Counted from the first letter of the stretch, positions 23,067 through 32,954 are shown. The stretch is DNA of 36,792 bases from an uncultured Prevotellaceae bacterium (GCA_947303855.1 CAMYZO010000029.1:1-36792), one strand, 5' to 3'. Notes: generated by a model not told the origin, from the sequence alone. Program-made: numbers and translations.

Positions 23067-23603
23067 ATGAGTAAGGTTAAAATTAAGGATAAGACGTTCG
23101 AGATTTCGATGCGTGAGGCCGACATCAAGCAGCGTGTCAGAGAGGTTGCGCAGCAGATGAGCCGTGACTTGGAAGGCAAGAACCCATTGTTCCTTGCGGT
23201 GTTGAACGGTGCATTTATCTTTGCTGCCGACCTGATGCGCGAGATGACCATACCGTGTGAGATTTCGTTTGTCAAGCTGGCCTCTTACCAGGGCACCACG
23301 TCGACAGGTAAGGTTCACGAGGTCATCGGCATCAACGAAAACCTCAGCGGGCGTACCGTCGTCATTGTGGAGGACATCGTGGAGAGCGGACTGACCATCA
23401 AGCGCATGATGGAGCAGCTGGGCACCCGTAACCCGGCTTCAGTACAGGTGTGTACACTTTTCTTCAAGCCAGAGAAACTGAAGGAAGACCTGAAGCTCGA
23501 CTACGTGGCCTTCGCCATCCCTAACGACTTTATCCTGGGCTATGGCCTGGACTATGACCAGCAGGGCCGCGGACTTAAAGACTTATACAAATTAGAACCA
23601 TAA
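23067..23603 (+). CDS. hpt: Hypoxanthine phosphoribosyltransferase
   Basis: A 178-residue purine-salvage enzyme that joins hypoxanthine (or guanine) to PRPP. The PRPP motif is VVIVEDIVESGLT (Val98 onward, Glu102-Asp103). The flexible-loop region is KLASYQGTTSTGKV, and the base-binding end is DYVAFAIPNDFILGYGLDYD. Length is normal. Start at 23067; an out-of-frame ATG at 23057 is spurious. First of a four-gene run with adk, obgE and pgeF; a short CCCTCA/TGAGGG hairpin at 23613-23631 lies in the gap to adk. Confidence 0.95.
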   Translation: MSKVKIKDKTFEISMREADIKQRVREVAQQMSRDLEGKNPLFLAVLNGAFIFAADLMREMTIPCEISFVKLASYQGTTSTGKVHEVIGINENLSGRTVVIVEDIVESGLTIKRMMEQLGTRNPASVQVCTLFFKPEKLKEDLKLDYVAFAIPNDFILGYGLDYDQQGRGLKDLYKLEP

Positions 23604-23643
23604 ACCCCATCTCCCTCATCTTTGTTGAGGGGACTTAACGAGT

Positions 23644-24216
23644 ATGAAGAATATTGTTATTTTCGGTGCCCCCGGATCAGGAAAGGGCACACAGAGCGAC
23701 AAGCTCATTGAGAAGTACGGCCTTAACCACATTTCGACCGGCGACGTGCTGCGTGCCGAAATCAAGAAAGGAACAGAACTGGGCAAGACGGCTCAGAGTT
23801 TTATAGACAAGGGAAACCTGATTCCCGATGACCTGATGGTCAGCATTCTGGCTTCGGTCTACGACAGCTTGGGACGCAACCATAAGGGTGTCATCTTCGA
23901 CGGATTCCCCCGTACCATCCCCCAGGCTGAGGCCCTGAAAACCATGCTCAGCGAGCGTGGCGACCGCGTGGCTGCCATGCTGGAGCTGGATGTCCCCGAG
24001 GATGAGCTGATGAAGCGCCTGCTGCTGCGTGGTCAGCAGAGCGGACGGGCCGACGACAACGAGGAGACCATCAAGAAGCGCCTCAAGGTGTATCACCAGC
24101 AGACGCAGCCACTAATAAAGTGGTACGCGAAAGAGGGTATTCACTACCATATTGACGGTTTCGGCGAACTGGATCGCATCTTTGCTGATATTTGTAAGGT
24201 TGTAGATGGAATCTAA
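23644..24216 (+). CDS. adk: Adenylate kinase (short form)
   Basis: A 190-residue phosphotransferase (ATP + AMP to 2 ADP). P-loop GAPGSGKGT (8-16), AMP-binding STGDVLR and DGFPRT, and a shortened LID ([18 protein letters not shown]) with no zinc cysteines. The short LID is the usual form in Bacteroidota. It sits 40 bases after hpt; its stop overlaps the obgE start by 11 bases, indicating translational coupling. Confidence 0.95.
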   Translation: MKNIVIFGAPGSGKGTQSDKLIEKYGLNHISTGDVLRAEIKKGTELGKTAQSFIDKGNLIPDDLMVSILASVYDSLGRNHKGVIFDGFPRTIPQAEALKTMLSERGDRVAAMLELDVPEDELMKRLLLRGQQSGRADDNEETIKKRLKVYHQQTQPLIKWYAKEGIHYHIDGFGELDRIFADICKVVDGI

Positions 24217-25372
24217 CTTCGTAGACTACGTCAAGATACTGTGTCGCTCGGGCAAGGGCGGACGGGGGTCGATGCATCTCCGTCATGTGAAGTACAACCC
24301 CAACGGCGGGCCCGACGGCGGCGACGGCGGCAAGGGTGGCAGCATCTACCTGCGTGGCAACCACAACTACTGGACGCTGCTGCACCTGCGCTACGAGCGT
24401 CATATCTTTGCAGAGCACGGCGGCAACGGCGGGCGCGACAAGTGTCATGGCACCGACGGCAAGGACATCTATATCGACGTGCCCTGCGGTACGGTGGTCT
24501 ACAATGCCGAGACCGGCAAGTACGTCTGCGACGTGACCTACGACGGGCAGGAGGTGCTGTTGCTGAAAGGGGGGCGCGGCGGCTTGGGCAATTTCCAGTT
24601 CCGCACCGCCACCAACCAGGCGCCGCGCTATGCCCAGCCCGGTGAGCCGATGCAGGAGATGACCGTCATCCTGGAACTGAAGCTGCTGGCCGATGTCGGT
24701 CTGGTGGGCTTCCCCAATGCCGGCAAGTCGACGCTGGTGTCGGCGCTCAGCAACGCCAAGCCGAAGATTGCCAACTACCCCTTCACCACGATGGAGCCCT
24801 CACTGGGCATCGTGGGCTACCGCGACGGCAAGTCGTTTGTGATGGCCGACATCCCCGGCATCATCGAGGGGGCGGCAGAAGGAAAGGGCCTGGGCCTGCG
24901 CTTCCTGCGCCATATTGAGCGTAACTCGCTGCTGCTCTTCATGGTACCCGGCGATACCGACGACATCAGGCGCGAATATGAGATACTGCTGAACGAGCTC
25001 AGGCAGTTCAACCCCGAACTGCTGGACAAGCACCGCGTGCTGGCTGTCACCAAGTGCGACCTGCTGGACGAGGAGCTGATAGAGATGCTGAGGCAGGAAC
25101 TGCCGGAAGACCTGCCCGTGGTGTTCATCTCGGCCGTCACGGGCTATGGTCTGGACGAGCTGAAAGACGTGCTCTGGACTGAGATGAATGCCGAGAGCAA
25201 CAAGCTGGCTGCCATCACCACAACAGAGAGTATTGCCCACCGTGACAAGGATATGACCCGCTTCCAGGAGGAGCTGGCCGACGAGGGTGAGGATGAGGAC
25301 ATAGAGTACGTTGACGAGGAGGCCATCGACGATATTGAAGACCTCGACGATTTTGAATACGAGGAGGAGTGA
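24206..25372 (+). CDS. obgE: GTPase ObgE/CgtA
   Basis: A 388-residue ribosome-associated GTPase. The N-terminal glycine-rich Obg fold (about 1-158: [37 protein letters not shown]) is followed by the G domain with G1 GFPNAGKST (168-176), G3 DIPGIIEGA (Asp215), and G4 TKCD (282-285). In place of a regular OCT domain it ends in a very acidic tail (Asp/Glu-rich, about 30 residues), as in many Bacteroidota. It functions in 50S assembly and stress control. Confidence 0.95.
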   Translation: MESNFVDYVKILCRSGKGGRGSMHLRHVKYNPNGGPDGGDGGKGGSIYLRGNHNYWTLLHLRYERHIFAEHGGNGGRDKCHGTDGKDIYIDVPCGTVVYNAETGKYVCDVTYDGQEVLLLKGGRGGLGNFQFRTATNQAPRYAQPGEPMQEMTVILELKLLADVGLVGFPNAGKSTLVSALSNAKPKIANYPFTTMEPSLGIVGYRDGKSFVMADIPGIIEGAAEGKGLGLRFLRHIERNSLLLFMVPGDTDDIRREYEILLNELRQFNPELLDKHRVLAVTKCDLLDEELIEMLRQELPEDLPVVFISAVTGYGLDELKDVLWTEMNAESNKLAAITTTESIAHRDKDMTRFQEELADEGEDEDIEYVDEEAIDDIEDLDDFEYEEE

Positions 25373-26169
25373 TGCCGGCAGCCAGTAAGGGCAGCGGCAT
25401 GCTGCACAAGTACGACACACCGGCCGGTGTAAGGGTTTTCAGCACTACCCGCCACGGCGGTGTGAGCACCGGCAACTACGGAACCTTTAATGTGAATGCC
25501 TATTGTGGCGACCGCCCGGAGGCCATTGCCGAGAACCGTCGCCTGCTATGCCGTGAAATAGGTCTCGACAGCACTGACCGCCTCATTATACCCCACCAGA
25601 CGCATGGCACTGCCGTCAGGCAGATTACGGCTGACTTCTTCGGTCTCACGGCAGAACAGCGACAGGCGCTGTTGGAGGGTGTCGATGCTGTCATGACCCA
25701 TCTGCCACATACTTGTGTGGGCGTCAGTACCGCCGACTGCATACCTATTATATTATATGACGAGCCCCACCATGCTGCCTGTGCTGTGCATGCCGGCTGG
25801 CGAGGCACGGTAGGGCGTATCGTCAACGCTGCCGTCAGCGCCATGGCCGACGCCTACGGCACGCGTCCCCAGCAGTTGCTGACATGGATAGGACCGGGCA
25901 TCTCGCTCAGGAATTTCGAGGTGGGGCAGGAGGTCTATGACTGCTTCCGCGTTGCCGGTTTCCCCATGGAACTCATCAGTCGGCGCTACGAGAAATGGCA
26001 CATCGACCTGCCGTTGTGCAACAGGCTGCTGCTGGAGGCCCTTGGCACGCCTGTCGCCAGCATTTCCGATGCTGGTATTTGCACTTTCGACCACGTGGAT
26101 GACTATTTCTCTGCCCGCCGTCTTGGCATATCTTCAGGACGTATTTACACGGGTGTTACGCTGTTTTAA
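25372..26169 (+). CDS. pgeF: Peptidoglycan editing factor / YfiH laccase-domain protein
   Basis: A 265-residue protein of the YfiH/DUF152 family. Zinc/copper-site residues: His78 (HQTHG), Cys123 (STADCIP), His140 (HAGWRGT). The E. coli member removes mis-incorporated peptidoglycan precursors; other members act as purine nucleoside phosphorylase/adenosine deaminase (human LACC1). The ATG at 25372 shares its first base with the obgE stop codon. An alternative Met (MLHKYDT) lies nine codons later. Last gene of the hpt-adk-obgE run; a T-rich hairpin-like stretch follows (26176-26200). Confidence 0.9.
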   Translation: MPAASKGSGMLHKYDTPAGVRVFSTTRHGGVSTGNYGTFNVNAYCGDRPEAIAENRRLLCREIGLDSTDRLIIPHQTHGTAVRQITADFFGLTAEQRQALLEGVDAVMTHLPHTCVGVSTADCIPIILYDEPHHAACAVHAGWRGTVGRIVNAAVSAMADAYGTRPQQLLTWIGPGISLRNFEVGQEVYDCFRVAGFPMELISRRYEKWHIDLPLCNRLLLEALGTPVASISDAGICTFDHVDDYFSARRLGISSGRIYTGVTLF

Positions 26170-26231
26170 ACACGATTCTTTTTTTTTAGAAAAAAAGCAG
26201 TTTAAAATAACATTATATCAGAAAATTTAAT

Positions 26232-26239
26232 TAATTTTG
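26232..26239 (+). promoter_or_regulatory. -7 element of the Oar-like receptor operon
   Basis: TAATTTTG, 74 bases before the start codon. The -33 region is A+T-rich without a clear TTTG. It leaves a leader of about 70 bases. Confidence 0.45.
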
Positions 26240-26313
26240 CAGCCGAAATTAATCACCAGATTTCGGCGTTAGCCTATATTTGGTATATTTATTAACAAAC
26301 AATTAAAAAACTT

Positions 26314-29300
26314 ATGCAGAAAAGATTGTTCTTTCTGGTGTCCGTGCTGTTGACACTTTCGTTAACGGTCATGGCGCAAATCACGACATCAAGTATGGCA
26401 GGTAAGGTGACCTTCGACAGCCAGACAGGCGAAGAGGTCATCGGTGCTACGGTTGTGGCTGTGCATACCCCCTCAGGTACGCGCTACACAGCGGTGACCA
26501 ATGCCAGCGGTCGATTCTCTATTCAGGGTATGCGTACCGGCGGCCCTTACGAGGTGACAACCTCTTACGTCGGCTACCAGCCAAAGACTATCAAGGGCGT
26601 CGTCCTTCAGCTGGGTGAGACCTACAACCTCTCTGTCTGGATTTCTGAGAATGCCACAGAGCTGGGCGAGATTGTCATCAGCGGCAAGGCCACGAAACTG
26701 ACTGTAGAGAACATGGGCGCTGCTACCAACATTACCAGTGCACAGATTACCAATCTGCCCACCGTCAGCCGTTCCATCACCGATATTACCCGTCTGTCGC
26801 CCTATGGCGGCAATGGCATGAGCTTTGCCGGTGCCGACGGACGTACGGCAAACTTTACCGTTGATGGTGCCAACTTCAACAATAACTTCGGTCTTAGCAG
26901 CAACCTGCCCGGTGGCGGCAACCCCATATCCATCGATGCCATCGAGGAGCTGCAGGTGGTGATTTCGCCTTACGACGTGCGCCAGACTAACTTCATCGGC
27001 GGTGGCGTGAACGCCATCACGAAGTCGGGTACCAACACCTTTAAGGGTACGGCCTATATCTACCACCAGAACGAGAATCTGCGCGGCGACGCCGTGGACC
27101 GTGAGCAGATTACCGGTGCACGTGCCAAGGACCAGAAGACCACCTACGGCTTCACCCTGGGCGGCCCCATCATCAAGGACAAACTCTTCTTCTTCGTCAA
27201 CGGCGAGATGACCAAGACCCCGACGGTGGTGAACCGCTGGCGCGCCTCTGACGCTGACAACCCCGCCGACCCCGACAACTACGTGTCGCGCACAACGGCT
27301 GCCGACCTGCAGGCTGTCTCTGACTACGTGGCCCAGAAGTACGGTTACGACACGGGCAGCTACACCAGCTTCCCCGCCGACGAGAACAACTACAAGATTC
27401 TGGCCCGTCTGGACTGGAACATCAACGACAAGCACCACGTGGCTTTCCGTTACAACTACACGAAGAACCGCTACTGGTCGTCGCCCAACGCCTCGTCAAT
27501 GGACGGTGGAGCACGTATGACCGACGGCCGTATGTCGAAGGCTTCCATGTCGTTTGCCAACTCTATGTATGCCATGGACAACCTCGTACACTCGTTCTCA
27601 CTCGACCTGAACAGCCGCTTCACCGAGAACCTGTCGAACCAGTTGCTGGCTACCTATTCAAAGCTCGACGACGTGCGTGCCTCTGACTCCGGTACGTTCC
27701 CCTTTATCGACATCACCAAGGACGGCAATAACTACATGGCCCTGGGCTATGAGCTGTTCACATGGAACAACGCCGTTCACAACACCATCTGGAACATTAA
27801 GGACGACGTGACCTACTACATGGGCGCACACAAGCTGACTGCCGGTGTGAGCTTCGAGCACCAGATGGCTGACAATATGTATATGCGTAACGGTACGGGC
27901 TACTATCGCTTCAACATTACCGACGATATGTACACCAACGGCGTGCTGAACGCTGCTGCCCTGTTCAACAGCACACCGGAGATTGTGGCTCTGACCTACG
28001 GCTATGGTGGCGAGAGCGAGCCTGCTGCCCGCGTACAGTTCAACAAGCTGGGCATCTACCTTCAGGACGACTGGAACATCCTCGACAACCTGAAGCTGAC
28101 CTACGGTCTGCGTCTCGATGGCCTGTTCTTCAACAACGGCGACCTGATGACCAACAATGCTATCTACGACCTGGACTACAACGGACGTCACATCGACACC
28201 GGCACATGGCCTTCGTCTAAGCTCACCGTCTCGCCCCGCGTTGGCTTCAACTGGGATGTCTTTGGCGACAAGTCGCTGAAGGTGCGCGGCGGTACCGGTC
28301 TCTTCTCGGGACGTCTGCCCCTGGTGTTCTTCACCAACATGCCTACCAACTCTAACATGGTGCAGTATAAGGGTATCTGGAATGCCACTGGCAAGAGCAG
28401 CGGCATGAAGACCGACATGACGCAGTTTGCCAACGGCAACATCATGACGGGCAACGAGCTGCGCGACTATGTCATCAGCAAGGGCCTCGGTCCTCAGGAC
28501 ATCTCTCCCGACAAGGGCACTGCCGGCTCTACCATCAACGCCGTCAACCCCGACTTCAAGATGCCACAGGTGTGGAAGACCTCTATCGCCGTCGACTATC
28601 AGATTCCTGTATCGTTCCCCTTAACAGCTTCGGTTGAGGCTATCTTCAACAAGACCGTCAATGCCGTCTGCATCAGCGACTGGAGCATCAAGGAGGTTGG
28701 TGGCTTCGCACGCCTGAACGGTGCCGACAACCGTGCCCTCTATCAGGACTTCAAGTACACCGACGCGGATGGTAAGTACCTGCCCAATGCCTTCGTGCTC
28801 GACAACACCAGCAAGGGCTATGGCTGGTCGTTCAATGCCAAGCTCGAGGCTCAGCCCTTCGAGTGGATGAGCCTGATGGCTTCGTATACACACACCGTGT
28901 CGAAGGAACTGACAGGTATGCCGGGCTCTGACGCTTCGTCGGCCTTCACCTATATCCCCTGCGTACAGGGTCCGAACTTCGTAGGCCTGCACAACTCGCA
29001 GTATGTGACTCCCGACCGTATCGTGGCTAACGCTACCATCCACGACAAGAGCGGCAACCACTACTCGTTCATCTATGAGACCTGGCGCGGCGGTAACAAC
29101 ACCTCTTATATCATGACCAGCGATGTCAACGGCGACGGCTATCCCTACGATGCTGTCTACGTGCCTACCGACGACCAGGTTGGCTACTATGCCAACGGCC
29201 AGCTGCAGGGCGGCTCAGAGTTCCGCTTTGCCTCAAAGGCTGACATGGATAATTTCATGGACTTTGTTCACAGCAACGACTACCTGAAGAACCGTCAGGG

Positions 29301-29673
29301 CGAATATGCTGAGGCTTACAGCCACTACTCTCCCTGGGTACACCGCGTAGACTTCGGCTACAAGCACGACTTCAAGCTTGACCTCGGCAAGACCAAGCAC
29401 ACGCTGCAGCTGAGCCTCGACGTCAAGAACGTGCTCAACCTGTTCAACTCCAGCTGGGGCGTCTCCAAGATTGCCAACCAGGACTTCAGCACCTCGCCCA
29501 GCAATGGTGTGCAGTACTCTAAGATCCTGAAGCTCGAGGGTGTCGACGCACAGGGCTATGGCGTGTACTCTACTCCTAAGGGTATCAGCGGAAACAGCGA
29601 CATGTGGAAGCCTTACCACACACTGGGTCAGTGCTGGTATGCCTCTGTCGGCGTGAAGTACTTCTTTAATTAA
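26314..29673 (+). CDS. Oar-like TonB-dependent receptor with carboxypeptidase-regulatory domain
   Basis: A 1119-residue outer-membrane receptor. Signal peptide (LFFLVSVLLTLSLTVMAQ); a CarboxypepD_reg-like beta sandwich at about 27-115 (GKVTFDSQTGEEVIGATVVA ... TSYVGYQPKTI); plug at about 125-240 (DGRTANFTVDGANFNNNFG, IDAIEELQVVISPYDVRQTNFIGGGVNAITKSG); then a long 22-strand-type barrel ending in Phe (YASVGVKYFFN). The plug motifs and size fit the Oar/OmpA-related branch of TonB-dependent receptors rather than SusC. Oar in Myxococcus is linked to secretion of a surface protein. The next gene encodes a surface-type lipoprotein 21 bases on, a likely partner. The ligand is unknown. Confidence 0.9.
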   Translation: MQKRLFFLVSVLLTLSLTVMAQITTSSMAGKVTFDSQTGEEVIGATVVAVHTPSGTRYTAVTNASGRFSIQGMRTGGPYEVTTSYVGYQPKTIKGVVLQLGETYNLSVWISENATELGEIVISGKATKLTVENMGAATNITSAQITNLPTVSRSITDITRLSPYGGNGMSFAGADGRTANFTVDGANFNNNFGLSSNLPGGGNPISIDAIEELQVVISPYDVRQTNFIGGGVNAITKSGTNTFKGTAYIYHQNENLRGDAVDREQITGARAKDQKTTYGFTLGGPIIKDKLFFFVNGEMTKTPTVVNRWRASDADNPADPDNYVSRTTAADLQAVSDYVAQKYGYDTGSYTSFPADENNYKILARLDWNINDKHHVAFRYNYTKNRYWSSPNASSMDGGARMTDGRMSKASMSFANSMYAMDNLVHSFSLDLNSRFTENLSNQLLATYSKLDDVRASDSGTFPFIDITKDGNNYMALGYELFTWNNAVHNTIWNIKDDVTYYMGAHKLTAGVSFEHQMADNMYMRNGTGYYRFNITDDMYTNGVLNAAALFNSTPEIVALTYGYGGESEPAARVQFNKLGIYLQDDWNILDNLKLTYGLRLDGLFFNNGDLMTNNAIYDLDYNGRHIDTGTWPSSKLTVSPRVGFNWDVFGDKSLKVRGGTGLFSGRLPLVFFTNMPTNSNMVQYKGIWNATGKSSGMKTDMTQFANGNIMTGNELRDYVISKGLGPQDISPDKGTAGSTINAVNPDFKMPQVWKTSIAVDYQIPVSFPLTASVEAIFNKTVNAVCISDWSIKEVGGFARLNGADNRALYQDFKYTDADGKYLPNAFVLDNTSKGYGWSFNAKLEAQPFEWMSLMASYTHTVSKELTGMPGSDASSAFTYIPCVQGPNFVGLHNSQYVTPDRIVANATIHDKSGNHYSFIYETWRGGNNTSYIMTSDVNGDGYPYDAVYVPTDDQVGYYANGQLQGGSEFRFASKADMDNFMDFVHSNDYLKNRQGEYAEAYSHYSPWVHRVDFGYKHDFKLDLGKTKHTLQLSLDVKNVLNLFNSSWGVSKIANQDFSTSPSNGVQYSKILKLEGVDAQGYGVYSTPKGISGNSDMWKPYHTLGQCWYASVGVKYFFN

Positions 29674-29694
29674 TGGATAATTGATAATTGAAAA

Positions 29695-31221
29695 ATGAAT
29701 ATGATGAAACTGAGATATTTTATTCCGATAGTCGTAGCAGTGGCAGCCATGTTCACAGGTTGTAGCTCAGACGACGATGCCAGGTATCTTGACAACATCC
29801 AGGTGTCTACCTCCTATGTGTCACTGAACAAGGATGGCGGTAACACTTCCGTGACGCTTACCACCTCTGCCGACTGGAGCATCGTGGAAAGCACGGTGCC
29901 CAAATGGCTCACCATCTCGCCCATGAGCGGCTCTGCCGGCGAGACGAAGCTGAACTTCACCGCCGAGGCCTATGCAGGCCGTCAGGCTGTGGTCAAGGTG
30001 AACTGCGGCGGCCAGACCCAGGAGATTAATATCATCCAGGGTGTTGCCGAGGTCTCTGTAGCCACCTGTAAGCAGGTCCTCGAAGGTCCCGACTCCAAGA
30101 CCTACCGCGTGACAGGTACCGTGACTGGCATTGCCAACACGACCTATGGTAACTGGTATATGGACGACGGTACGGGCGAGATTTACATCTATGGTACACT
30201 CGACAAGAACGGCAGGGACGGACAGAACAACTCCATTGCTGCCTGGGGTATCGAGATTGGCGACGAGATCACCGTTGAGGGTCCGAAGACCACCTATAAC
30301 GGTACTGTCGAGCTGGTTAACGTGACCGTGCTGAAAGTCAACAAGTCGCTCATCAAGGTCGACTCCCTGAGTTCAAATGCTGCCCTGCCTCTGGAGGGTG
30401 GTGACGTGACTGCCTTTGTCACCTGCAAGGGCGACGGCATCGGCGTCGAGATTCCTGCAGATGCTGCCGACTGGCTCTTCATCTCGGCTGTCACGGCTAA
30501 CAGCGTCACCTTCCGTGCGCTGCCCAATGCCGGTGGCGACCGCTCTACCACGGTGACCTTCACCACCAAGAGCGGCTCTAAGAGCTATACCTCGCAGACG
30601 ACAATCAGTCAGAAGGGTGCCATTCTGGAGGTGCCTGTGGCCGACTTCCTCGCTGCTGAGGTAGGCGACACGCAGTTCCGCATAACGGGTATCATCACCG
30701 AGCTGTACACCAGCGACAAGCAGGGTAAGAGCTTCTACCTCCAGGACTACTCTGGCAAGATGCTCGTCTATCGTGCTGAGGGCTTCATTGAGCTTGGTGC
30801 CAAGGTGGGCGATGTCGTGACGGTTGTCGGTAAGCGTGGTGCCTACAAGGACAGCCCGCAGATGGTCAGCGGCACGGTAGAGATGATTGCCTACAGCGTT
30901 GAGACAGTCACGATTGCCCAGTTCCGCGAGAAGGCTGACAGCAAGGATACCTATTACATGATTTCGGGTATCGTCAGCGAGGCTACCGAGGATGGTACCA
31001 AGAACGACTTGGAGACTTATGGTAACTTCAACCTGACGGATGAAACGGGTTCTGTCTATATCTATGGTGTCACCGAGGGCTGGGGTGGCAAGAAGGGCAC
31101 CTTTGGCAACCTGGGTGTTGCCCTTGGCGACCGTCTGACAATCGTGGCCTATAAGACCTCCTACAAAGGTCTGGTAGAGGGTGTCGGTATGTTCTTCTCT
31201 AACCAGAAGACTGGTGAATAA
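29695..31221 (+). CDS. Surface lipoprotein with BACON and OB-fold repeats
   Basis: A 508-residue lipoprotein: signal ending FTGC, Cys23, followed by SSDDD, which fits the Bacteroidota surface-export signal. Domains by eye: BACON at about 35-115 (TTSADWSIV ... WLTISPMSGSAG), OB-fold 1 at about 118-215 (YRVTGTVTGIANTTYGNWYMDD, GDEITVEGPKTTY), a BACON-like domain at about 222-305, and OB-folds 2 and 3 at about 308-395 and 400-505 (FRITGIITELY, YMISGIVSEA). The OB repeats resemble DUF5689/YhcR-type modules often found near extracellular nucleases; binding of nucleic acid or glycan is possible but unproven. Co-transcribed with the Oar-like receptor and closed by a strong terminator. Confidence 0.85.
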   Translation: MNMMKLRYFIPIVVAVAAMFTGCSSDDDARYLDNIQVSTSYVSLNKDGGNTSVTLTTSADWSIVESTVPKWLTISPMSGSAGETKLNFTAEAYAGRQAVVKVNCGGQTQEINIIQGVAEVSVATCKQVLEGPDSKTYRVTGTVTGIANTTYGNWYMDDGTGEIYIYGTLDKNGRDGQNNSIAAWGIEIGDEITVEGPKTTYNGTVELVNVTVLKVNKSLIKVDSLSSNAALPLEGGDVTAFVTCKGDGIGVEIPADAADWLFISAVTANSVTFRALPNAGGDRSTTVTFTTKSGSKSYTSQTTISQKGAILEVPVADFLAAEVGDTQFRITGIITELYTSDKQGKSFYLQDYSGKMLVYRAEGFIELGAKVGDVVTVVGKRGAYKDSPQMVSGTVEMIAYSVETVTIAQFREKADSKDTYYMISGIVSEATEDGTKNDLETYGNFNLTDETGSVYIYGVTEGWGGKKGTFGNLGVALGDRLTIVAYKTSYKGLVEGVGMFFSNQKTGE

Positions 31222-31246
31222 ATGCCTCTGAGAAAGCGATAAAAAG

Positions 31247-31288
31247 TCGGCGCCACTAACCATCGTGTTAGTGGCGCCGATATTTTTT
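31247..31288 (+). terminator. Strong intrinsic terminator
   Basis: A perfect 14-bp stem (31247-31260 with 31267-31280, core GGCGCCACTAAC), loop of six, then TATTTTTT. It ends the receptor-lipoprotein operon. Only a few A residues precede the stem, so some function on the minus strand for the NlpC gene is also possible. Confidence 0.85.
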
Positions 31289-31300
31289 AAGCCGTATAAG

Positions 31301-31336
31301 ACGAATAGCTGTCGTTAAAACGAATAGCTGTCGTTA
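31301..31336. repeat. 17-bp direct repeat at the end of the NlpC/P60 gene
   Basis: ACGAATAGCTGTCGTTA occurs at 31301-31317 and again at 31320-31336. The second copy contains the stop codon of the NlpC/P60 gene. Confidence 0.8.
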
Positions 31337-31927
31337 CCAGACGCGGCGTACGCCGATAAAGCGGCGGGCATAGAAGCCGTCGTTGGAGTTGGAAATCTTC
31401 ACACCCTCACTGCTGCTGGCGTGGATGAAGTTAAAGGTGTTGTTGATAGGGTCAACATCAACGACGATACCCACATGGCCCACCTTGCGCCCTGAGCGCG
31501 GACTGGTGAAGAACACCAGGTCGCCGCGTCTCATGTCGCTGCGGCTCACGGGCATGTTACGGGCATACTGGTCGCGTGACGAGCAGCCGATGTTGCCTTC
31601 GCCTAACTGTTTGAAGACGTAGCTGGTGAAGCCGGAGCAGTCGAAGGTGTAGGGACCCTTGCTGCCGCTGCGGTAGCGGGCACCCAGGTGCGACATGGCC
31701 TCGTCTAACAGGTTGTTCACCGTCAGGGCGTCGTAATCAAGGTTCAGGTCGTCGCCGGTGTTCTCATACAGGAAGTCGAAGTTGTCAATCTCTTCATATC
31801 GCTCCTGTTCGTCACCGTCTGTGGTCTGCTCCACGGTCGTCTTTGCCGTCTTTCTCACCTTGGCTGTGGCCATATTGCCCGACGTGAGCAGAATGAGCAG
31901 TGCACAGAGAATGGTCTTTTTTTTCAT
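31334..31927 (-). CDS. NlpC/P60 family cell-wall peptidase
   Basis: A 197-residue exported cysteine peptidase: signal peptide (ILCALLILLTSGNMATA), an acidic linker, and an NlpC/P60 domain at about 72-197. The catalytic set is Cys97 (FDCSGF), His151 (VGHVGI) and His169 (FIHASS), with the SRDQYA and RRGDLVFF motifs. Such enzymes cut the D-Glu-meso-DAP or related bond of peptidoglycan stem peptides. It lies 26 bases after the M23 peptidase gene, so both wall hydrolases are probably made from one mRNA. Confidence 0.9.
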   Translation of the reverse strand: MKKKTILCALLILLTSGNMATAKVRKTAKTTVEQTTDGDEQERYEEIDNFDFLYENTGDDLNLDYDALTVNNLLDEAMSHLGARYRSGSKGPYTFDCSGFTSYVFKQLGEGNIGCSSRDQYARNMPVSRSDMRRGDLVFFTSPRSGRKVGHVGIVVDVDPINNTFNFIHASSSEGVKISNSNDGFYARRFIGVRRVW

Positions 31928-31953
31928 GAATAAAGTTAAGGTTGATGGTTGAT

Positions 31954-32886
31954 TTAGTTGTATTTCAAAATCTGGCCGGGGCGCAGTTTCATGTTCTTTC
32001 CAATATGGTTCAGCTTGCAGATGGCATCGACCGTTGTGTTGCGCATCCGGGCAATGGAGTAGAGCGACTCGCCACGGCGAACCTTGTGGAAACGGGTGTT
32101 GCTGCGTGCCCTCTGCGACTTGCTGGAGGCTGTGTAAAGCTGGTCGTCGTCGTCTCTGACTGCTGTGCCACCAACGCCGCGCAGACGGTTGGCCTGGGCT
32201 GACTCACGCGAATAGGTGGAGCGGCGGAACAGGTAATAGTCGCCCGTCACGTCCTGATTGCGGAAGTCGAACATCAGGGCGGGGTTCAGGGCCACACCGC
32301 ACAGACGGGTCTCGAAATGCAGGTGCGAGCCTGTGGAACGTCCTGTGTTGCCACCGAGACCGATGGGCTCTCCGGCACGTACCTCCTGATCGGGTATGAC
32401 CAGATGGCGTGACATGTGACCGTAGATGGTCTCCAAGCCGTTATAGTGGCGTATGACGACGAAGTTGCCGTAGCCACCGCGCTCATAGCGTACCACACGG
32501 ACCTTGCCTGAGAAAGCGGCGCGGATGGTGTCGCCAATGTAGACCTTGATGTCCAGGCCTTTGTGCTGGCGTCCCCAGCGTGCTCCGAAGTTCGAGGTCA
32601 GCACGCGGCTGTCCGTAGGCATGTGGAAGTCGCGCAGGTCGATGCGGAAGGTGTCGGGCAGTGTCGTCTCGCGGTGAGCATACTGGTTCTCCCAGTCTTG
32701 GTAGAGGTCGGCAGCGGGACTTCCCATCTGCTCTATCTGGATGAGCCGGTTCAGGGCCACTGAGTCCACGGCTTTCATCTTTCGGTCAATAGGGGCTTGG
32801 CGTGCCAACATGTCTTGTCCCTGCATGGGGATACTGACGATGGACACCATAGCTATAGCAAAAATATTCTTTAAAGTTTTAATCAT
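31954..32886 (-). CDS. M23 family peptidase with C-terminal LysM
   Basis: A 310-residue exported protein. The start at 32886 (MIKTLKNIFAIAMVS) gives a proper signal peptide; the 45 codons open upstream look non-coding and contain the promoter. The LytM/M23 domain (about 95-205) has His108 and Asp112 (HKGLD), His157 (YGHMS) and His188-x-His190 (GSHLHFE), the complete zinc site, so it should be an active endopeptidase. LysM lies at about 264-309 (HKVRRGESLYSIARM ... LRPGQILKYN). Confidence 0.9.
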   Translation of the reverse strand: MIKTLKNIFAIAMVSIVSIPMQGQDMLARQAPIDRKMKAVDSVALNRLIQIEQMGSPAADLYQDWENQYAHRETTLPDTFRIDLRDFHMPTDSRVLTSNFGARWGRQHKGLDIKVYIGDTIRAAFSGKVRVVRYERGGYGNFVVIRHYNGLETIYGHMSRHLVIPDQEVRAGEPIGLGGNTGRSTGSHLHFETRLCGVALNPALMFDFRNQDVTGDYYLFRRSTYSRESAQANRLRGVGGTAVRDDDDQLYTASSKSQRARSNTRFHKVRRGESLYSIARMRNTTVDAICKLNHIGKNMKLRPGQILKYN

Positions 32887-32946
32887 TTTCCTTGTTTTTG
32901 GGTTATAGACCGTTGCTGTCTTCTGCAAGAGCAAAAAACACGGTTG

Positions 32947-32954
32947 CAAAGATA
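32947..32954 (-). promoter_or_regulatory. -7 element of the M23-NlpC operon
   Basis: TATCTTTG on the minus strand, 60 bases before the M23 peptidase start at 32886. The -33 box is not clear. Confidence 0.5.

Noticed and set aside
22976..23275. N-terminal extension of nnr by 100 codons
   Set aside because: The extension is antisense to hpt and crosses both promoters; the family start MKIFTSAQ lies at 22975.
26176..26200. Terminator after pgeF
   Set aside because: The inverted repeat is only runs of T and A with no GC in the stem, so it is too weak to call a terminator with confidence.
26473..27438. 321-codon open frame on the minus strand
   Set aside because: Antisense of the TonB-dependent receptor; Val/Gly-rich, no start context or promoter.
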